This document shows, in pieces, positions 21,944-30,586 of a DNA stretch of 64,000 nt. Below the pieces are notes generated by a model. That model was not told where the DNA came from. It did not search any database and saw nothing but the letters and a program-made list of their open reading frames with translations. Within the stretch, counting starts at the first letter, position 1, and each line of letters begins with the position of its first letter. Source of the stretch: an uncultured Oscillospiraceae bacterium (GTDB lineage: Bacteria > Bacillota > Clostridia > Oscillospirales > Ruminococcaceae); contig CAJTVI010000002.1 in NCBI GenBank assembly GCA_910579545.1, forward strand, positions 3,739 to 67,738, given 5' to 3'. The position numbers and the translations under genes are program-made.

Positions 21944-24289
21944 TTACGGCTTATCCGCCATCTCACCGGGCTTTGTGGTAAGCAGGCGGTAGGTTTGGGT
22001 GTTTTTCGGATACTCGTTTTCAAATGGGATGAGCGAGTTTCCCAGCTTGAGGATGCCCTGCCCCGGTCTTGCAAGCAGCAGGTAATTCCGCTGCGGCTCG
22101 GAAAGACCGTACAATTCCGCCACGCTGTCGATGTCCTTGGTCTGCCGCAGCAGCACCACAAACTCGCTGTTGGCCAACATCGCGTAGGCCGTGTCGTTGC
22201 AAAGGCAGTCCTGCACATTCTGCGTAATGCCGGTCGCGTAGGCGTTGTACTTGCGAAATCGCTTCCATGAAGTATAAAGGAAATGGGCGCTCAGTTCGTT
22301 GCGCAGCAGCAGGTACACCTCGTCAAAGTAGACCCAGGTCGCCGCGTCCGGGTCGCTGCGGTCGCCCTGCATCACCTGCGTGTTGATGAACTCCAGCATG
22401 GACAGCATCGCCACGGGCTTGAGTTGGTCGCCCAAACTCTGGATGTTAAAGCAGATGAGCCGGTTCGACATATCCACATTGGTCGGCTGGGCGAACATGT
22501 TGAGACTGCCGTTTGCGAAGATCTCCAGCGCCAGCGCGATCTCCTTGGTTCGCTCACTGTCTTGCGCGTTGAGATCGCGCCACAAATCCGTCAGAGTCGG
22601 GCAAGCCCCCTGATACCGCCGCTTCACAAACGGCTGATAAATGCGCTTCAGGCTCCGGTCGATCAGGCTCTTGTCCCCCGGTAGCAGGTGCTCCTTGCCC
22701 ATAATTTGCTCACACAGGGACAGCACAAACTCGGCTTTCGCCGTATGCGGCGGGATCTTCGCTACCGGGTCATACACATAATCCAGCGGGTTAAAGTAGG
22801 TGCGGCTGTCCACCGAGATGTCGATCACCAGGCCGTCCAGCGCGCGGGTCTCGGCCCCATACTCATTTTCGGGGTCCACGATCAGGAATTGCGCCAAGGG
22901 GAACCGCAGGAATCGCAGGATGATTTCCGCCTTTGCGAACATACTTTTGCCGCCGCCGGATGTGGCAATAATCATGCCGTTGCCGTTCACCAGCAACGAG
23001 CGCGAACCAATGATAAGATTGCCGGACATGGCGTTGACGCCATAATAGATGCCACCCGGATGCAAAACCTCCTGCGTGTGGAACGGCACCAGCGCGGCCA
23101 CGTCCCCGGTGAGCATGGTGCGCATATTCTCAATGCGGCGCAGGCCATAGGGCATCGTTGTATGGAAAGCGTTTTCCTGCTGGAATTTGAGGTCGATAAA
23201 GCGGCAGTTGAGATTGACCGCCTGCGTCTTAACGGCATCCATCTCGCGGGCCAGCTCCTCCGGGCTGTCGGCAAAGCAAACCACCAAAAGCAGGGTCAAG
23301 AACATCTGCTGGTCGCGGCTTGATACGCCCTCCTGCCAGTCGTTTACAACCTCGTCCTGTGCCTTGACGCGGTAGGGGATGCCGCTCGTAAAATCGAGGT
23401 TATCCACGCTCTTGCGGTTAAAGCGCACCTTGTCCGCGTCCACTTTCATCCGCGCGCTGTCGATCTCGTGGGCTGCGTCCTCCGGCTCAATGGGCAGCAC
23501 ATGGATGGAGAGCGCCATCGTTGGGGCTTGACGCAAAAGGCTGGGGATCAGGCTGTCGTCCAGCCGCTGAGGGTACTCCATGATGGAAAGCACTTTAGCG
23601 TACCGCCCGCCAAGTTCAATGTGGCTGGGCTTGAAGGTCATGCTGTCCGGGCAGACGGCGTCCTTGAAGCTGTGCCCCAGGCGGCGGCATTCCTCCAGGT
23701 CAAATCGGAAGTGCTGCTCCTCGCCCGCGCGGAAAAACCCGTGCAAAACGCGGAGACGCTCGTTGTTATCCGCCTCGCGCACCGTGCAGCCGAGCGCGGA
23801 CAGCGCGCTGACGAGATGCCCCTGCACCTGACGCAGCCTTTCCCGCGCCTGCTGTATATTCGGTTTATTGGTGGATACGATCAGGAACTTTTGCTGGCGT
23901 GTGTTGCCGAGGTCGCGGGCGCGGCTCTCCAACAGCGCGTTATGCTCGGCACGGTAGACATCGCGGGGATCGTTTTTCATAGGTAGGAGGATGTTGCGCC
24001 GGAACGCGGCCTCGTCCATCCGCTGGCTGACAATACAAAACTGCGCCCAGCAGTCGGCGGGCAGGCCGGCATACACCGCGCCGTACAGGTTTTGGATCTC
24101 CTTTTTGGCTGCGTCCGAGAGCATGGCGTAGTTGACGTCCGACACGCTCCACATCCGGCTGTACACATCCCCGGAGCGCCATACCCCGTCCCGGTAGATG
24201 CGGTCGATGGGGATGCTCTGCTGCACCGAATGGGGGACACGCCAGCTGCCCCGCGTGCGGCGGCAATGGTCATATTCACTCAATTTCAA
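21944..24289 (-). CDS. VirB4/TraE-type conjugation ATPase
   Basis: The motor ATPase of the type IV secretion channel, about 780 residues. The N-terminal half is the VirB4 substrate domain (VPHSVQQSIPIDRIYRDGVW, FLIVSTNKPNIQQARERL). The C-terminal half is the P-loop ATPase: IIATSGGGKSMFAKAEIILRF (Walker A), FLIVDPENEYG (Walker B region), DEVYLLLRNE and TGITQNVQDCL. The start is uncertain. A frame runs from TTG at 24328, but the only ribosome site (AAAGGAGG) favours TTG at 24289, 12 bases further, giving a 14-base overlap with prgI. Neighbours are PrgI and VirB6, the inner-membrane partners. Confidence 0.92.
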   Translation of the reverse strand: MKLSEYDHCRRTRGSWRVPHSVQQSIPIDRIYRDGVWRSGDVYSRMWSVSDVNYAMLSDAAKKEIQNLYGAVYAGLPADCWAQFCIVSQRMDEAAFRRNILLPMKNDPRDVYRAEHNALLESRARDLGNTRQQKFLIVSTNKPNIQQARERLRQVQGHLVSALSALGCTVREADNNERLRVLHGFFRAGEEQHFRFDLEECRRLGHSFKDAVCPDSMTFKPSHIELGGRYAKVLSIMEYPQRLDDSLIPSLLRQAPTMALSIHVLPIEPEDAAHEIDSARMKVDADKVRFNRKSVDNLDFTSGIPYRVKAQDEVVNDWQEGVSSRDQQMFLTLLLVVCFADSPEELAREMDAVKTQAVNLNCRFIDLKFQQENAFHTTMPYGLRRIENMRTMLTGDVAALVPFHTQEVLHPGGIYYGVNAMSGNLIIGSRSLLVNGNGMIIATSGGGKSMFAKAEIILRFLRFPLAQFLIVDPENEYGAETRALDGLVIDISVDSRTYFNPLDYVYDPVAKIPPHTAKAEFVLSLCEQIMGKEHLLPGDKSLIDRSLKRIYQPFVKRRYQGACPTLTDLWRDLNAQDSERTKEIALALEIFANGSLNMFAQPTNVDMSNRLICFNIQSLGDQLKPVAMLSMLEFINTQVMQGDRSDPDAATWVYFDEVYLLLRNELSAHFLYTSWKRFRKYNAYATGITQNVQDCLCNDTAYAMLANSEFVVLLRQTKDIDSVAELYGLSEPQRNYLLLARPGQGILKLGNSLIPFENEYPKNTQTYRLLTTKPGEMADKP

Positions 24290-24647
24290 AATCCTTGATT
24301 TCCTCCTTTCCCTTTTTGCTGAACGCAACTGAATGGAAAAAGGGCAGCCTGCCGGCCGCCCTTTTTCGCTTTATGCTTTTTTGCATGGTTCGCTCATACT
24401 GATTATCGCTTTTCCAGATACGCGGCCCGGCCCGCAGGAACACCGTTTGCCACACCGCGCGCAGGAATCCTTCAAAGTTTAGGCCATCGTAGGTAAAGAA
24501 TCCCGCCGCCGCGACCGGCGCGGCGCAGACGATGCAGACCCAGCTGACGGTTTCCTGCCCCAGCACACCGCGCAGGGCAAAGTATGAGCCGGCCGCCGCG
24601 CCGATGGCAAGGCCCGAGCAGACGAGCTGCCGCAGGGACAGGCCCAT
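24276..24647 (-). CDS. PrgI-family conjugation membrane protein
   Basis: A small bitopic inner-membrane component of the type IV secretion system, equivalent to VirB3. GLSLRQLVCSGLAIGAAAGSYFALRGVLGQETVSWVCIVCAAPVAAAGFFTYDGL contains two hydrophobic helices and the GLSLRQL family signature. The start shown has AGGAGG eight bases upstream, but the in-frame text before it (TKISKEIRTYQEEIF) also resembles the family N-terminus, so translation may begin upstream, up to 24773. That upstream part lies in an 85-bp repeat (24661-24745) also found at 25951-26035. It overlaps the VirB4 gene. Confidence 0.8.
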   Translation of the reverse strand: MGLSLRQLVCSGLAIGAAAGSYFALRGVLGQETVSWVCIVCAAPVAAAGFFTYDGLNFEGFLRAVWQTVFLRAGPRIWKSDNQYERTMQKSIKRKRAAGRLPFFHSVAFSKKGKEEIKDFEIE

Positions 24648-24660
24648 GAAAATCTCCTCC

Positions 24661-24745
24661 TGGTAGGTTCGTATCTCCTTGCTGATCTTGGTTTGCGTAT
24701 GTTCACCCCCAAACAAAAACGGCAGGGTCATCAAAGCCCTGCCGC
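24661..24745. repeat. 85-bp direct repeat, copy at the prgI 5' end
   Basis: About 94% identical to 25951-26035. It contains the codons KISKEIRTYQ of prgI and a GGCAGGG...CCCTGCC hairpin. Its second copy ends cargo module 2, showing that prgI's 5' region was duplicated. Confidence 0.85.
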
Positions 24746-24769
24746 AAAAGTGGTTGATCTTCCAATCGT

Positions 24770-25864
24770 TCAATTTTCTTTTTGCAGATAAAATAGTGCT
24801 TTTTGCGTCTCGATTTCTGCCCGCAGCTCCTCCTCAGTCGGCAGGTACAGCTTATACTTGGAAGCAAACAGCTGCTCGTTCCCATGCAGGATCGAATAGC
24901 GGGCGATGTCCTCGTCCGTATCGGCACAGAGGATGATTCCAATGGTAGGATTATCGCCTTCGCCGCGCTTTCGCTCATCGTACATCCGCACATACATATC
25001 CATCTGCCCCACGTCCTGATGGGTGACCTTGCTGGTTTTCAGGTCTACCAGCACAAAGCATTTGAGGATATAGTTATAGAAAACAAGGTCGATGTAATAA
25101 TCCTCTTTTTCGGTACGGATGTGCTGCTGCCGCGCCACAAAAGCGTACCCCTTGCCAAGCTCCATCAGAAACTTTTGCAGGTTGGACAGGATGCTGGCCT
25201 CAAGTTCTGTCTCGCTAAAAGAGGTGTCCGCCGTCATGCCGAGGAACTCTGCGATCACCGGATTTTTGATGAATTCCAGCTTGTCTGCCTGATAGGGCGC
25301 AGTCCGCTCTTTCATTTCCCGCTCGACCGGCTCTTTCACCTGCGATTTCAGAAGTCGGTAATAGTATTGCGAACTGACATTCCGCTGCAGGGTGCGGACG
25401 CTCCAGGCCTGTCCTGCGGCTTCTTTTGCGTACCAGTCGCGCGCGGTGCTGTCCTCGACCTGCAAAAGCACCCGGTAATGTGTCCAGGAAAGCATTGATG
25501 CAGATTTTGGACTCGCTGAGTCCAAAATCTGTGGGAAGGCTCTATAGAAACGGACAAACTTGTAAAGTGAGCTGTAATCAAAGCCTTTCCCATACTCTGC
25601 TGTCAGTTCTTTCGAGAGCTTTTTAATAATTTCCGCTCCATACTCGGCCCGGTTTTCGCCCTTTATCTCCTCCTGCGCGATCCGGCGGCCGAGCAGCCAG
25701 TTTCGCTGTACCAGCGCAGCGTTGACCGCCCGATATGCGGCATTTTGCGCAGATTCAATGATACCTCGCAGATCGTGCAGCAGATCATCTGTGCTTGTGG
25801 AATCAATGATCCCATCTGGTCGGTCCTTCAAAAGCTGCATCTGTTCGTTTTCCGGCATTGCCAT
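24770..25864 (-). CDS. DUF1016 (YhcG-like) PDDEXK nuclease
   Basis: A 364-residue protein with an N-terminal DUF1016_N helical domain (ALVQRNWLLGRRIAQEEIKGENRAEYG, LSKELTAEYGKGFDYSSLYKFVRFYRAFPQI, LSWTHYRVLLQVED) and a C-terminal PDDEXK nuclease-like domain (YYIDLVFYNYILKCFVLVDLKTSKVTHQDVGQMDMYVRMYDE). The motif D-x13-DLK is visible. Family members are nucleases of uncertain role, often in mobile elements and near restriction genes. It sits between two virB6/prgI-derived repeats, so it is inserted cargo. Start at 25864 or 25858. Protection of the element or competition with other DNA is possible. Confidence 0.88.
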   Translation of the reverse strand: MAMPENEQMQLLKDRPDGIIDSTSTDDLLHDLRGIIESAQNAAYRAVNAALVQRNWLLGRRIAQEEIKGENRAEYGAEIIKKLSKELTAEYGKGFDYSSLYKFVRFYRAFPQILDSASPKSASMLSWTHYRVLLQVEDSTARDWYAKEAAGQAWSVRTLQRNVSSQYYYRLLKSQVKEPVEREMKERTAPYQADKLEFIKNPVIAEFLGMTADTSFSETELEASILSNLQKFLMELGKGYAFVARQQHIRTEKEDYYIDLVFYNYILKCFVLVDLKTSKVTHQDVGQMDMYVRMYDERKRGEGDNPTIGIILCADTDEDIARYSILHGNEQLFASKYKLYLPTEEELRAEIETQKALFYLQKEN

Positions 25865-25924
25865 CCCGCCCTTGCTGACAGTTTTTATAGAGACAGTATA
25901 CCACGATTCAAACCGTGCTTAAAG

Positions 25925-25949
25925 CCCCATCATCTCATGGATGATCCTG
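25925..25949. repeat. Fossil of the virB6 3' end
   Basis: 25 bases identical to 26690-26714, the last codons of virB6 (IIHEMMGL and stop on the minus strand). It lies directly beside the second copy of the prgI 5' repeat. Confidence 0.85.
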
Positions 25950-25950
25950 C

Positions 25951-26035
25951 TGGTAGGTACATATCTCCTTGCTGATCTTGGTTTGCGTATGTTCACCCCC
26001 AAACAAAAACGGCAGAGCCGTCAAAGCCCTGCCGC
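25951..26035. repeat. 85-bp direct repeat, copy next to the virB6 fossil
   Basis: Second copy of the prgI 5' region (see 24661-24745), with a few substitutions. Read on the minus strand, it closes the toxin-antitoxin module and is followed at once by the virB6 3' fossil. Confidence 0.85.
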
Positions 26036-26051
26036 TGATACTTGATTCTTG

Positions 26052-26363
26052 TTACCTCCCGGAATGCTCGGAAATTTCTTTTTCAATATCCCATGTGCCC
26101 CGAATCACACGGTAAATATTTACTCTGCTATTTTCCTGATCCACATGGTAAAACACAAGATATTTTCCGATGACCATCCTGCGATAAAATGGGTTTTCCG
26201 GGTACTCCTCATACATTTCCGGCATCTGAGCAAGCCCTTCCAGCTTTTTCTCAATATCCCGCAGCATATTGCCCGCCGTTTGGGGATAAAAGCGTCCAAG
26301 ATATTCCGCCATTCTGTCCAAATCCTCTGCGGCCAGCGGAAGATAGCGAATCTTATAGCTCAT
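26052..26363 (-). CDS. RelE/ParE-family toxin
   Basis: A 103-residue protein of the RelE/ParE toxin fold: KIRYLPLAAEDLDRMAEYLGRFYPQTAGNMLRDIEKKLEGLAQMPEMYEEYP, then FYRRMVIGKYLVFYHVDQENSRVNIYRVIRGTWD. ParE members poison gyrase and RelE members cut mRNA in the ribosome; sequence alone does not decide which this is. It overlaps the upstream antitoxin gene by 11 bases and lies inside the cargo site between virB6 and prgI, so it may stabilise the ICE. Confidence 0.88.
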   Translation of the reverse strand: MSYKIRYLPLAAEDLDRMAEYLGRFYPQTAGNMLRDIEKKLEGLAQMPEMYEEYPENPFYRRMVIGKYLVFYHVDQENSRVNIYRVIRGTWDIEKEISEHSGR

Positions 26364-26634
26364 GCTTTTCCCTCAAACGTTTCCAAAGTTCCTCGTGCCC
26401 GATCCATTGTGTGGCAGGATCGTTTGCCTGCTGCTCCGCTTCGGCCAGCATCCGCTCGACATACCTTGTATGAAGGTATTCCTCGTAACGGGCGTACTCC
26501 TCCATGCTAATCAAAACAGATTCGCCGCGCCCCTGATTTGTGATGATGACCTGGTTGTTCTCCCGCACAAGTCTTGCAATCTCGGCATAGTTGTTGCGCA
26601 GATCGCGTGAAGGTCGCACATAGGTTTGCAGCAT
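26353..26634 (-). CDS. Phd/YefM-family antitoxin
   Basis: A 93-residue antitoxin. The N-terminal DNA-binding part (YVRPSRDLRNNYAEIARLVRENNQVIITNQGRGESVLISMEEYARYEEYL) is a clear Phd/YefM domain. The C-terminal tail (MLAEAEQQANDPATQWIGHEELWKRLREKHEL) would wrap the toxin. GGGAGGGATTCAGG precedes the ATG, and a TACAAT -10-like box lies at about 26662-26667. With the downstream toxin it should repress its own promoter. Confidence 0.88.
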   Translation of the reverse strand: MLQTYVRPSRDLRNNYAEIARLVRENNQVIITNQGRGESVLISMEEYARYEEYLHTRYVERMLAEAEQQANDPATQWIGHEELWKRLREKHEL

Positions 26635-26683
26635 CCTGAATCCCTCCCGGCTTTTTTCTTATTGTATCACGATATGACTACAA

Positions 26684-27514
26684 TTACAACCCCATCATCT
26701 CATGGATGATCCTGTCCGAGCCTTTTACCAGCCCAACCAGCACCAGCATATTGAATGCCACCTCAGCCAGATAGCTCCACACCATGCTGGCAGCCTCGCC
26801 GGTCGTGACGCTGGGCGCTGTCACAAAGCCGGAGTAAATCACACACGCAAGCACGATCACCGCGCCCTCCATGCAGACGCCCACATAACTTTTTAAGAAC
26901 GATACACCTACATTTTGGGTGCTCTCCCCGGCAAAGGATGCCAGCGGCACCGGGGCCAGCGCGGTGTATAGATAGATGTGAAAAAAGCGTCCGTACACCG
27001 TGAGGATCAGCACAAACGAAAGCACCGTAATGAGCAGGCTGCCAAGGATGGTCACGAGCCACAACGGGATGCTGGCGAGGAAACCGACATTGCGGATGGC
27101 ATCCTCGATCTCACCCGGCAGGCTGACCATCGCATGGGAGATGCCGCCCATCCCGGCCGCCGCCTGCAATACAATGCCGTTGCACACCTCAAACAGCTTC
27201 AGCATGATTTCCATCCCGTAGGTCACCGCCGCCTTTGCCGCCACAAACCGGACAAGATAGCCAATGGCCGCTTCAGGCCGCTTGAGTTCGTGAAAGTTGG
27301 CCGTGTTCTTAAACAGCGACATCGCAAAAAACAGGATGAGCAACCCATAACCCACGGCAAGAAGGCCGCTGTGGATATTCTGCATCACAGCCCAGACCGC
27401 GCCGCCCTTGAACGCATCCGGCGGCATTGTGGCCAGCGTCCAAAGTTCGGCCAGCTTTTCGTTCCATGTGGCAAAGGCGTTCAGGATATTTTCCACGATC
27501 CAGTTCTGATTCAA
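26684..27514 (-). CDS. VirB6/TrbL-like conjugation membrane protein
   Basis: A 276-residue polytopic membrane protein: about six hydrophobic segments, among them LLAVGYGLLILFFAMSLF, LWLVTILGSLLITVLSFVLILTVYG, ALAPVPLASFAGE and GAVIVLACVIYSGFV. The ALAPVPLASF segment is typical of the CD411/TrbL-type channel proteins of Firmicute ICEs. It follows the Maff2 pilin-like gene and in the ancestor probably preceded prgI directly; two cargo modules now separate them. The last 25 bases recur at 25925-25949. Confidence 0.88.
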   Translation of the reverse strand: MNQNWIVENILNAFATWNEKLAELWTLATMPPDAFKGGAVWAVMQNIHSGLLAVGYGLLILFFAMSLFKNTANFHELKRPEAAIGYLVRFVAAKAAVTYGMEIMLKLFEVCNGIVLQAAAGMGGISHAMVSLPGEIEDAIRNVGFLASIPLWLVTILGSLLITVLSFVLILTVYGRFFHIYLYTALAPVPLASFAGESTQNVGVSFLKSYVGVCMEGAVIVLACVIYSGFVTAPSVTTGEAASMVWSYLAEVAFNMLVLVGLVKGSDRIIHEMMGL

Positions 27515-27583
27515 ATGTTTTCACCTCCCTTGCCGCCGCATGAGGGCACAGCCTCATGCGGCGGTATTCCGGTTCAGGTTTTA

Positions 27584-27949
27584 TCATACGATCATGTCCA
27601 GAATGTCCTTGGCAAAGTAGATCACCACGCCGCCAAAAAAGGTCATAAAGCCTTGCGCCCGCTGGCTGGCATCGTGGCCCTTGAGTGCAAGGCCGATCTG
27701 CACAATGCCAAAGCCGAGCAGGATCGCGCCGAGGGCCTTGATCGCGCTGAACACAAAGTCAGACAGGTTGTTGATCGCGTCCAGTGGGCCGCCCGCCGTT
27801 GCAAAGGCCGGGCAGGCCAGCACAAACGCCATGGCCAGCGACGCCGCCATCGTCAGGTAGGCCCGTTTGATACGCTTCGCCCGCGTGTCCATCGGCACAG
27901 GCGGTTCGCTGATCGCAGACTTGGAATGCTTAAATGTTTTGTTCGTCAT
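27584..27949 (-). CDS. Maff2-family (VirB2-like) conjugation protein
   Basis: A 121-residue protein. A positively charged N-terminus precedes a signal-like helix (YLTMAASLAMAFVLACPAFA). The Maff2 core follows: GGPLDAINNLSDFVFSAIKALGAILLGFGIVQIGLALKGHDASQRAQGFMTFFGGVVIYFAKDIL, with two membrane helices. Position and topology recall VirB2/TrbC pilins, although no pilus is proven for these elements. The start at 27949 overlaps the VirD4 stop by 20 bases. The gene lies between VirD4 and VirB6, the usual order. Confidence 0.8.
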   Translation of the reverse strand: MTNKTFKHSKSAISEPPVPMDTRAKRIKRAYLTMAASLAMAFVLACPAFATAGGPLDAINNLSDFVFSAIKALGAILLGFGIVQIGLALKGHDASQRAQGFMTFFGGVVIYFAKDILDMIV

Positions 27950-29747
27950 CTTCATTGATCTCCTCCAATTCGATCCATTCATATTGCTGCAATGTTTCCT
28001 CCGGCACCTTGTCCGGCTCCAGCGTTTCGATTTCCGAGGCGGGCAGGCTGGCCGCTGTGCCCATATAGTCATGGGGCATCACATACGGCGCGCTGCCGCC
28101 GTCCAGGGTGTAACGGATGTTCGGGTGCCGCAGGATGTCGTACTTTTTGTCGATCACCGGGTCTTCGCTGCTCATCAAGAGCAGAGCGTCCCCGCGCCCG
28201 ATACGCCGTACCTCGTCCGGCGTCAGCAGTTCACGGCCCGCCGATTGACGGCTCTCGCTGGACGAGCCACGGCTGCCTTTCCCGATGCTCTGCGAGGTCG
28301 TGCGCTCGGTCTCCTTGCCCATAATCTTGGATAAATACTCGAACGTTCCAAACTCATTGCCCCCAAGGTAAAGCATGGTGTCGCAGTTTCCCAAAAGCCC
28401 CTCCCAATCGTCCTTGAACAGCTTTTTGATCTGCGCGATGTTCTGCAAAATGATGTCGCAGCTGATGTTCCGGCTGCGGCAGACCGAAAGAATGTTCTGA
28501 AAATTGTTGGGCAAGGCCACGTTACTGAACTCGTCCATCATCAGGCGAACATGGACAGGCAGCGCGCCGTGGTAGTCCGGGTTTGAATCCGCCAGCCGGA
28601 AAAGCTGGTCGAAGATCTGTGTATACAGGATGGTGACAAGAAAGTTATAGGTCTGGTCGTGGTCCGGGATCACACAGAAAATTGCGCGGCGCTCCAGCCC
28701 CAGGCTTGTAAGAAAGGTCTCGTCCCGGCCCGTCATCTCGGCAAAGCGCCGCGTGTTGAACATATACAGGTTCGCCGCCGCCGAGATCAGCACCGATTGC
28801 AGCGTCTTGGTGCTGCCTAACTTGAACGAGTGGTACTGCAGCACGGCAGGGTGATCCGGCGTTCGGCTCTCCAGCTCCTCAAACAGCAGGTCAAGCGGGT
28901 TCGGCCCGGCCTCGCCCTCGGCCAGCTGGCAATGCAGGATCATGTACATCAGTGTGGCAAAGTTCTGTTCCTCCGGCGGGGCCTCGTACATTAAATACAG
29001 GAGCATGGCCGAGATCAGCATCATGGTGGAATCGTCCCAGAACTTGTCCCCGCCCGCGGGCGCGTCCGTTGGTTTTGTGTTATGCACCAGCGCGTGCGCC
29101 AGCTTGATCGCGTCCTCATCCGTTTCCAGATAGGCCATCGGGTTGTAATGGCCTTTGAAGTGTACAAGGTCTACGACCGTGACGGCGATGCCCATCCGCT
29201 CGAACAGGCCGCCGATGCTGCGCAGGATCTCGCCCTTGCTGTCGAGGATGATGTATGAGCAGTTTTCCGCGCATTGCATCAGGTTCGGTTTGACGTAAAA
29301 CCGTGTCTTGCCCGCGCCGCTGCCGCCGATCACGACCACATTGAGGTTGTGTTTGTGCCGAAAGCTGTCCATGCCCATCTGCACATGGGTGGTAAAGATA
29401 TAGTTTTCGGACGGCCGCTTGCGGTCGCGGTATTTGCGGTTGAGCGCGAACGCGCTGCCCCAGCGGGCCGTTCCATGTTCCGCGCCGGGATGCCTGTTCC
29501 GCTGATCTTCTAAATAGCAGAACACGGCCAGCGGATAACAGATCGCCGCCAGCAGCAGGAATTTCCCGGTGCTTTCGCTCCAGCGCAGCGAAAGGGGAGA
29601 CGCCATCAGGGCAGAGAGATGGGCGGCGAGGCCCACCAGCCCGCCGCCCATGTCAACTGCCTGTGCCAGTGCCGCCGCAAGCCAGAGGACCGGCAGCATC
29701 AGCGCCGCCCAGAGCGCAGCCTCACTATTGCGGCCGGGCCGCTTCAC
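27930..29747 (-). CDS. VirD4/TraG-type coupling protein
   Basis: A 605-residue ATPase that delivers the relaxase-DNA complex to the secretion channel. Two N-terminal transmembrane helices (ALWAALMLPVLWLAAALAQAV, FLLLAAICYPLAVFCYL) anchor it. The ATPase core has VIGGSGAGKTRFYVKPNLMQ (Walker A, about residue 140), SYIILDSKGEIL (Walker B), VRLMMDEFSNVALPNNFQNILSVCRSRNIS and ILQNIAQIKKLF. The C-terminal ~120 residues are hydrophilic. It starts within the stop of the ArdC-like gene (four-base overlap) and is followed by Maff2. Confidence 0.95.
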   Translation of the reverse strand: MKRPGRNSEAALWAALMLPVLWLAAALAQAVDMGGGLVGLAAHLSALMASPLSLRWSESTGKFLLLAAICYPLAVFCYLEDQRNRHPGAEHGTARWGSAFALNRKYRDRKRPSENYIFTTHVQMGMDSFRHKHNLNVVVIGGSGAGKTRFYVKPNLMQCAENCSYIILDSKGEILRSIGGLFERMGIAVTVVDLVHFKGHYNPMAYLETDEDAIKLAHALVHNTKPTDAPAGGDKFWDDSTMMLISAMLLYLMYEAPPEEQNFATLMYMILHCQLAEGEAGPNPLDLLFEELESRTPDHPAVLQYHSFKLGSTKTLQSVLISAAANLYMFNTRRFAEMTGRDETFLTSLGLERRAIFCVIPDHDQTYNFLVTILYTQIFDQLFRLADSNPDYHGALPVHVRLMMDEFSNVALPNNFQNILSVCRSRNISCDIILQNIAQIKKLFKDDWEGLLGNCDTMLYLGGNEFGTFEYLSKIMGKETERTTSQSIGKGSRGSSSESRQSAGRELLTPDEVRRIGRGDALLLMSSEDPVIDKKYDILRHPNIRYTLDGGSAPYVMPHDYMGTAASLPASEIETLEPDKVPEETLQQYEWIELEEINEDDEQNI

Positions 29748-30586
29748 CGCTCATTCCGGACAGACATTTCCACCGGCACCCGGCCACGTTCGGGCGGAAA
29801 AACCTCCTTTTCGATCTCGCTGCCGATCTTGCGCGCAAGCTCCCCGATCTCATCCAGCATGGCGCGCTCCTCGTCCTTTGCAAAATGGAGACGCAGGGTT
29901 TCCAGCCGCCGCGCCGCACCCTCCGGGACATCCAGCCCAAACCGTCCGCACAGCTCCACGGCGGCGCACTGCCCATAGAGTTTTGCAACCGGGGAAGGCT
30001 CCGCCGATTCTTCTGTCAGGGTAACGTGGGCGGTTACGATCTCCGCGGCAAGGGAAGGAAACAACTCCTCCGGTGTGGCCGACGCGCTGATCTGGATTAC
30101 ACCTGCCTGCGGGTCATAACGGACGGGCATTTCCATCTGGTCTATGGCCGTAAGTTGCACCGGCGAAAAGGCCCCCAACACATCCAGCGCGGCTTCCAGC
30201 TTTTTCGGCTCGTTTGCGGAAAGACAGGGAAGTTTGCAGGGCCGGGGGCCGTAGGTCTGGGTCAGTTCAAAGACACGCTGCACACGCCAATACCCGTCCT
30301 CCCTTCCGATGATCTGAATGCCATGCTCCCCGCGGCCGATGCGCCGCCCCAGACTGGCCCATTCCTCCAGCGATTTCACAGCCCGCGCTTTCGGGTTCTG
30401 GTCGAGGATCAGGGCGGCATTGCCGCTCGAATACCGCGAGCCGAGCCGCCCGCGGCCGGCAAGATACTTCGCCAGGTTTTCGCCGCTTGAAAGCGCCTTT
30501 GTAATGGCCGCCTGCCGGCGCTCCATAAGCTGTTTGCGCTCGGCCTCTTTTGTCTCGCGCCATTCCTCTTTGGAGATTTCGTTCAT
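29744..30586 (-). CDS. ArdC/LtrC-like protein of the transfer region
   Basis: A 280-residue protein. Residues 30-100 (ALSSGENLAKYLAGRGRLGSRYSSGNAALILDQNPKARAVKSLEEWASLGRRIGRGEHGIQII) follow the pattern of the ArdC N-terminal single-strand DNA-binding domain: few Cys, an NAALI segment, then W-x-x-LGR-x-x-x-x-G-x-x-GI. The C-terminal part (VTAHVTLTE... KLYGQCAAVELCGRFGLD) resembles the helical half of LtrC-like proteins. Such proteins shield transferred DNA from host nucleases. It lies between PcfB and VirD4. The same domain type appears near the start of the giant protein at 43327. Confidence 0.65.
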   Translation of the reverse strand: MNEISKEEWRETKEAERKQLMERRQAAITKALSSGENLAKYLAGRGRLGSRYSSGNAALILDQNPKARAVKSLEEWASLGRRIGRGEHGIQIIGREDGYWRVQRVFELTQTYGPRPCKLPCLSANEPKKLEAALDVLGAFSPVQLTAIDQMEMPVRYDPQAGVIQISASATPEELFPSLAAEIVTAHVTLTEESAEPSPVAKLYGQCAAVELCGRFGLDVPEGAARRLETLRLHFAKDEERAMLDEIGELARKIGSEIEKEVFPPERGRVPVEMSVRNER

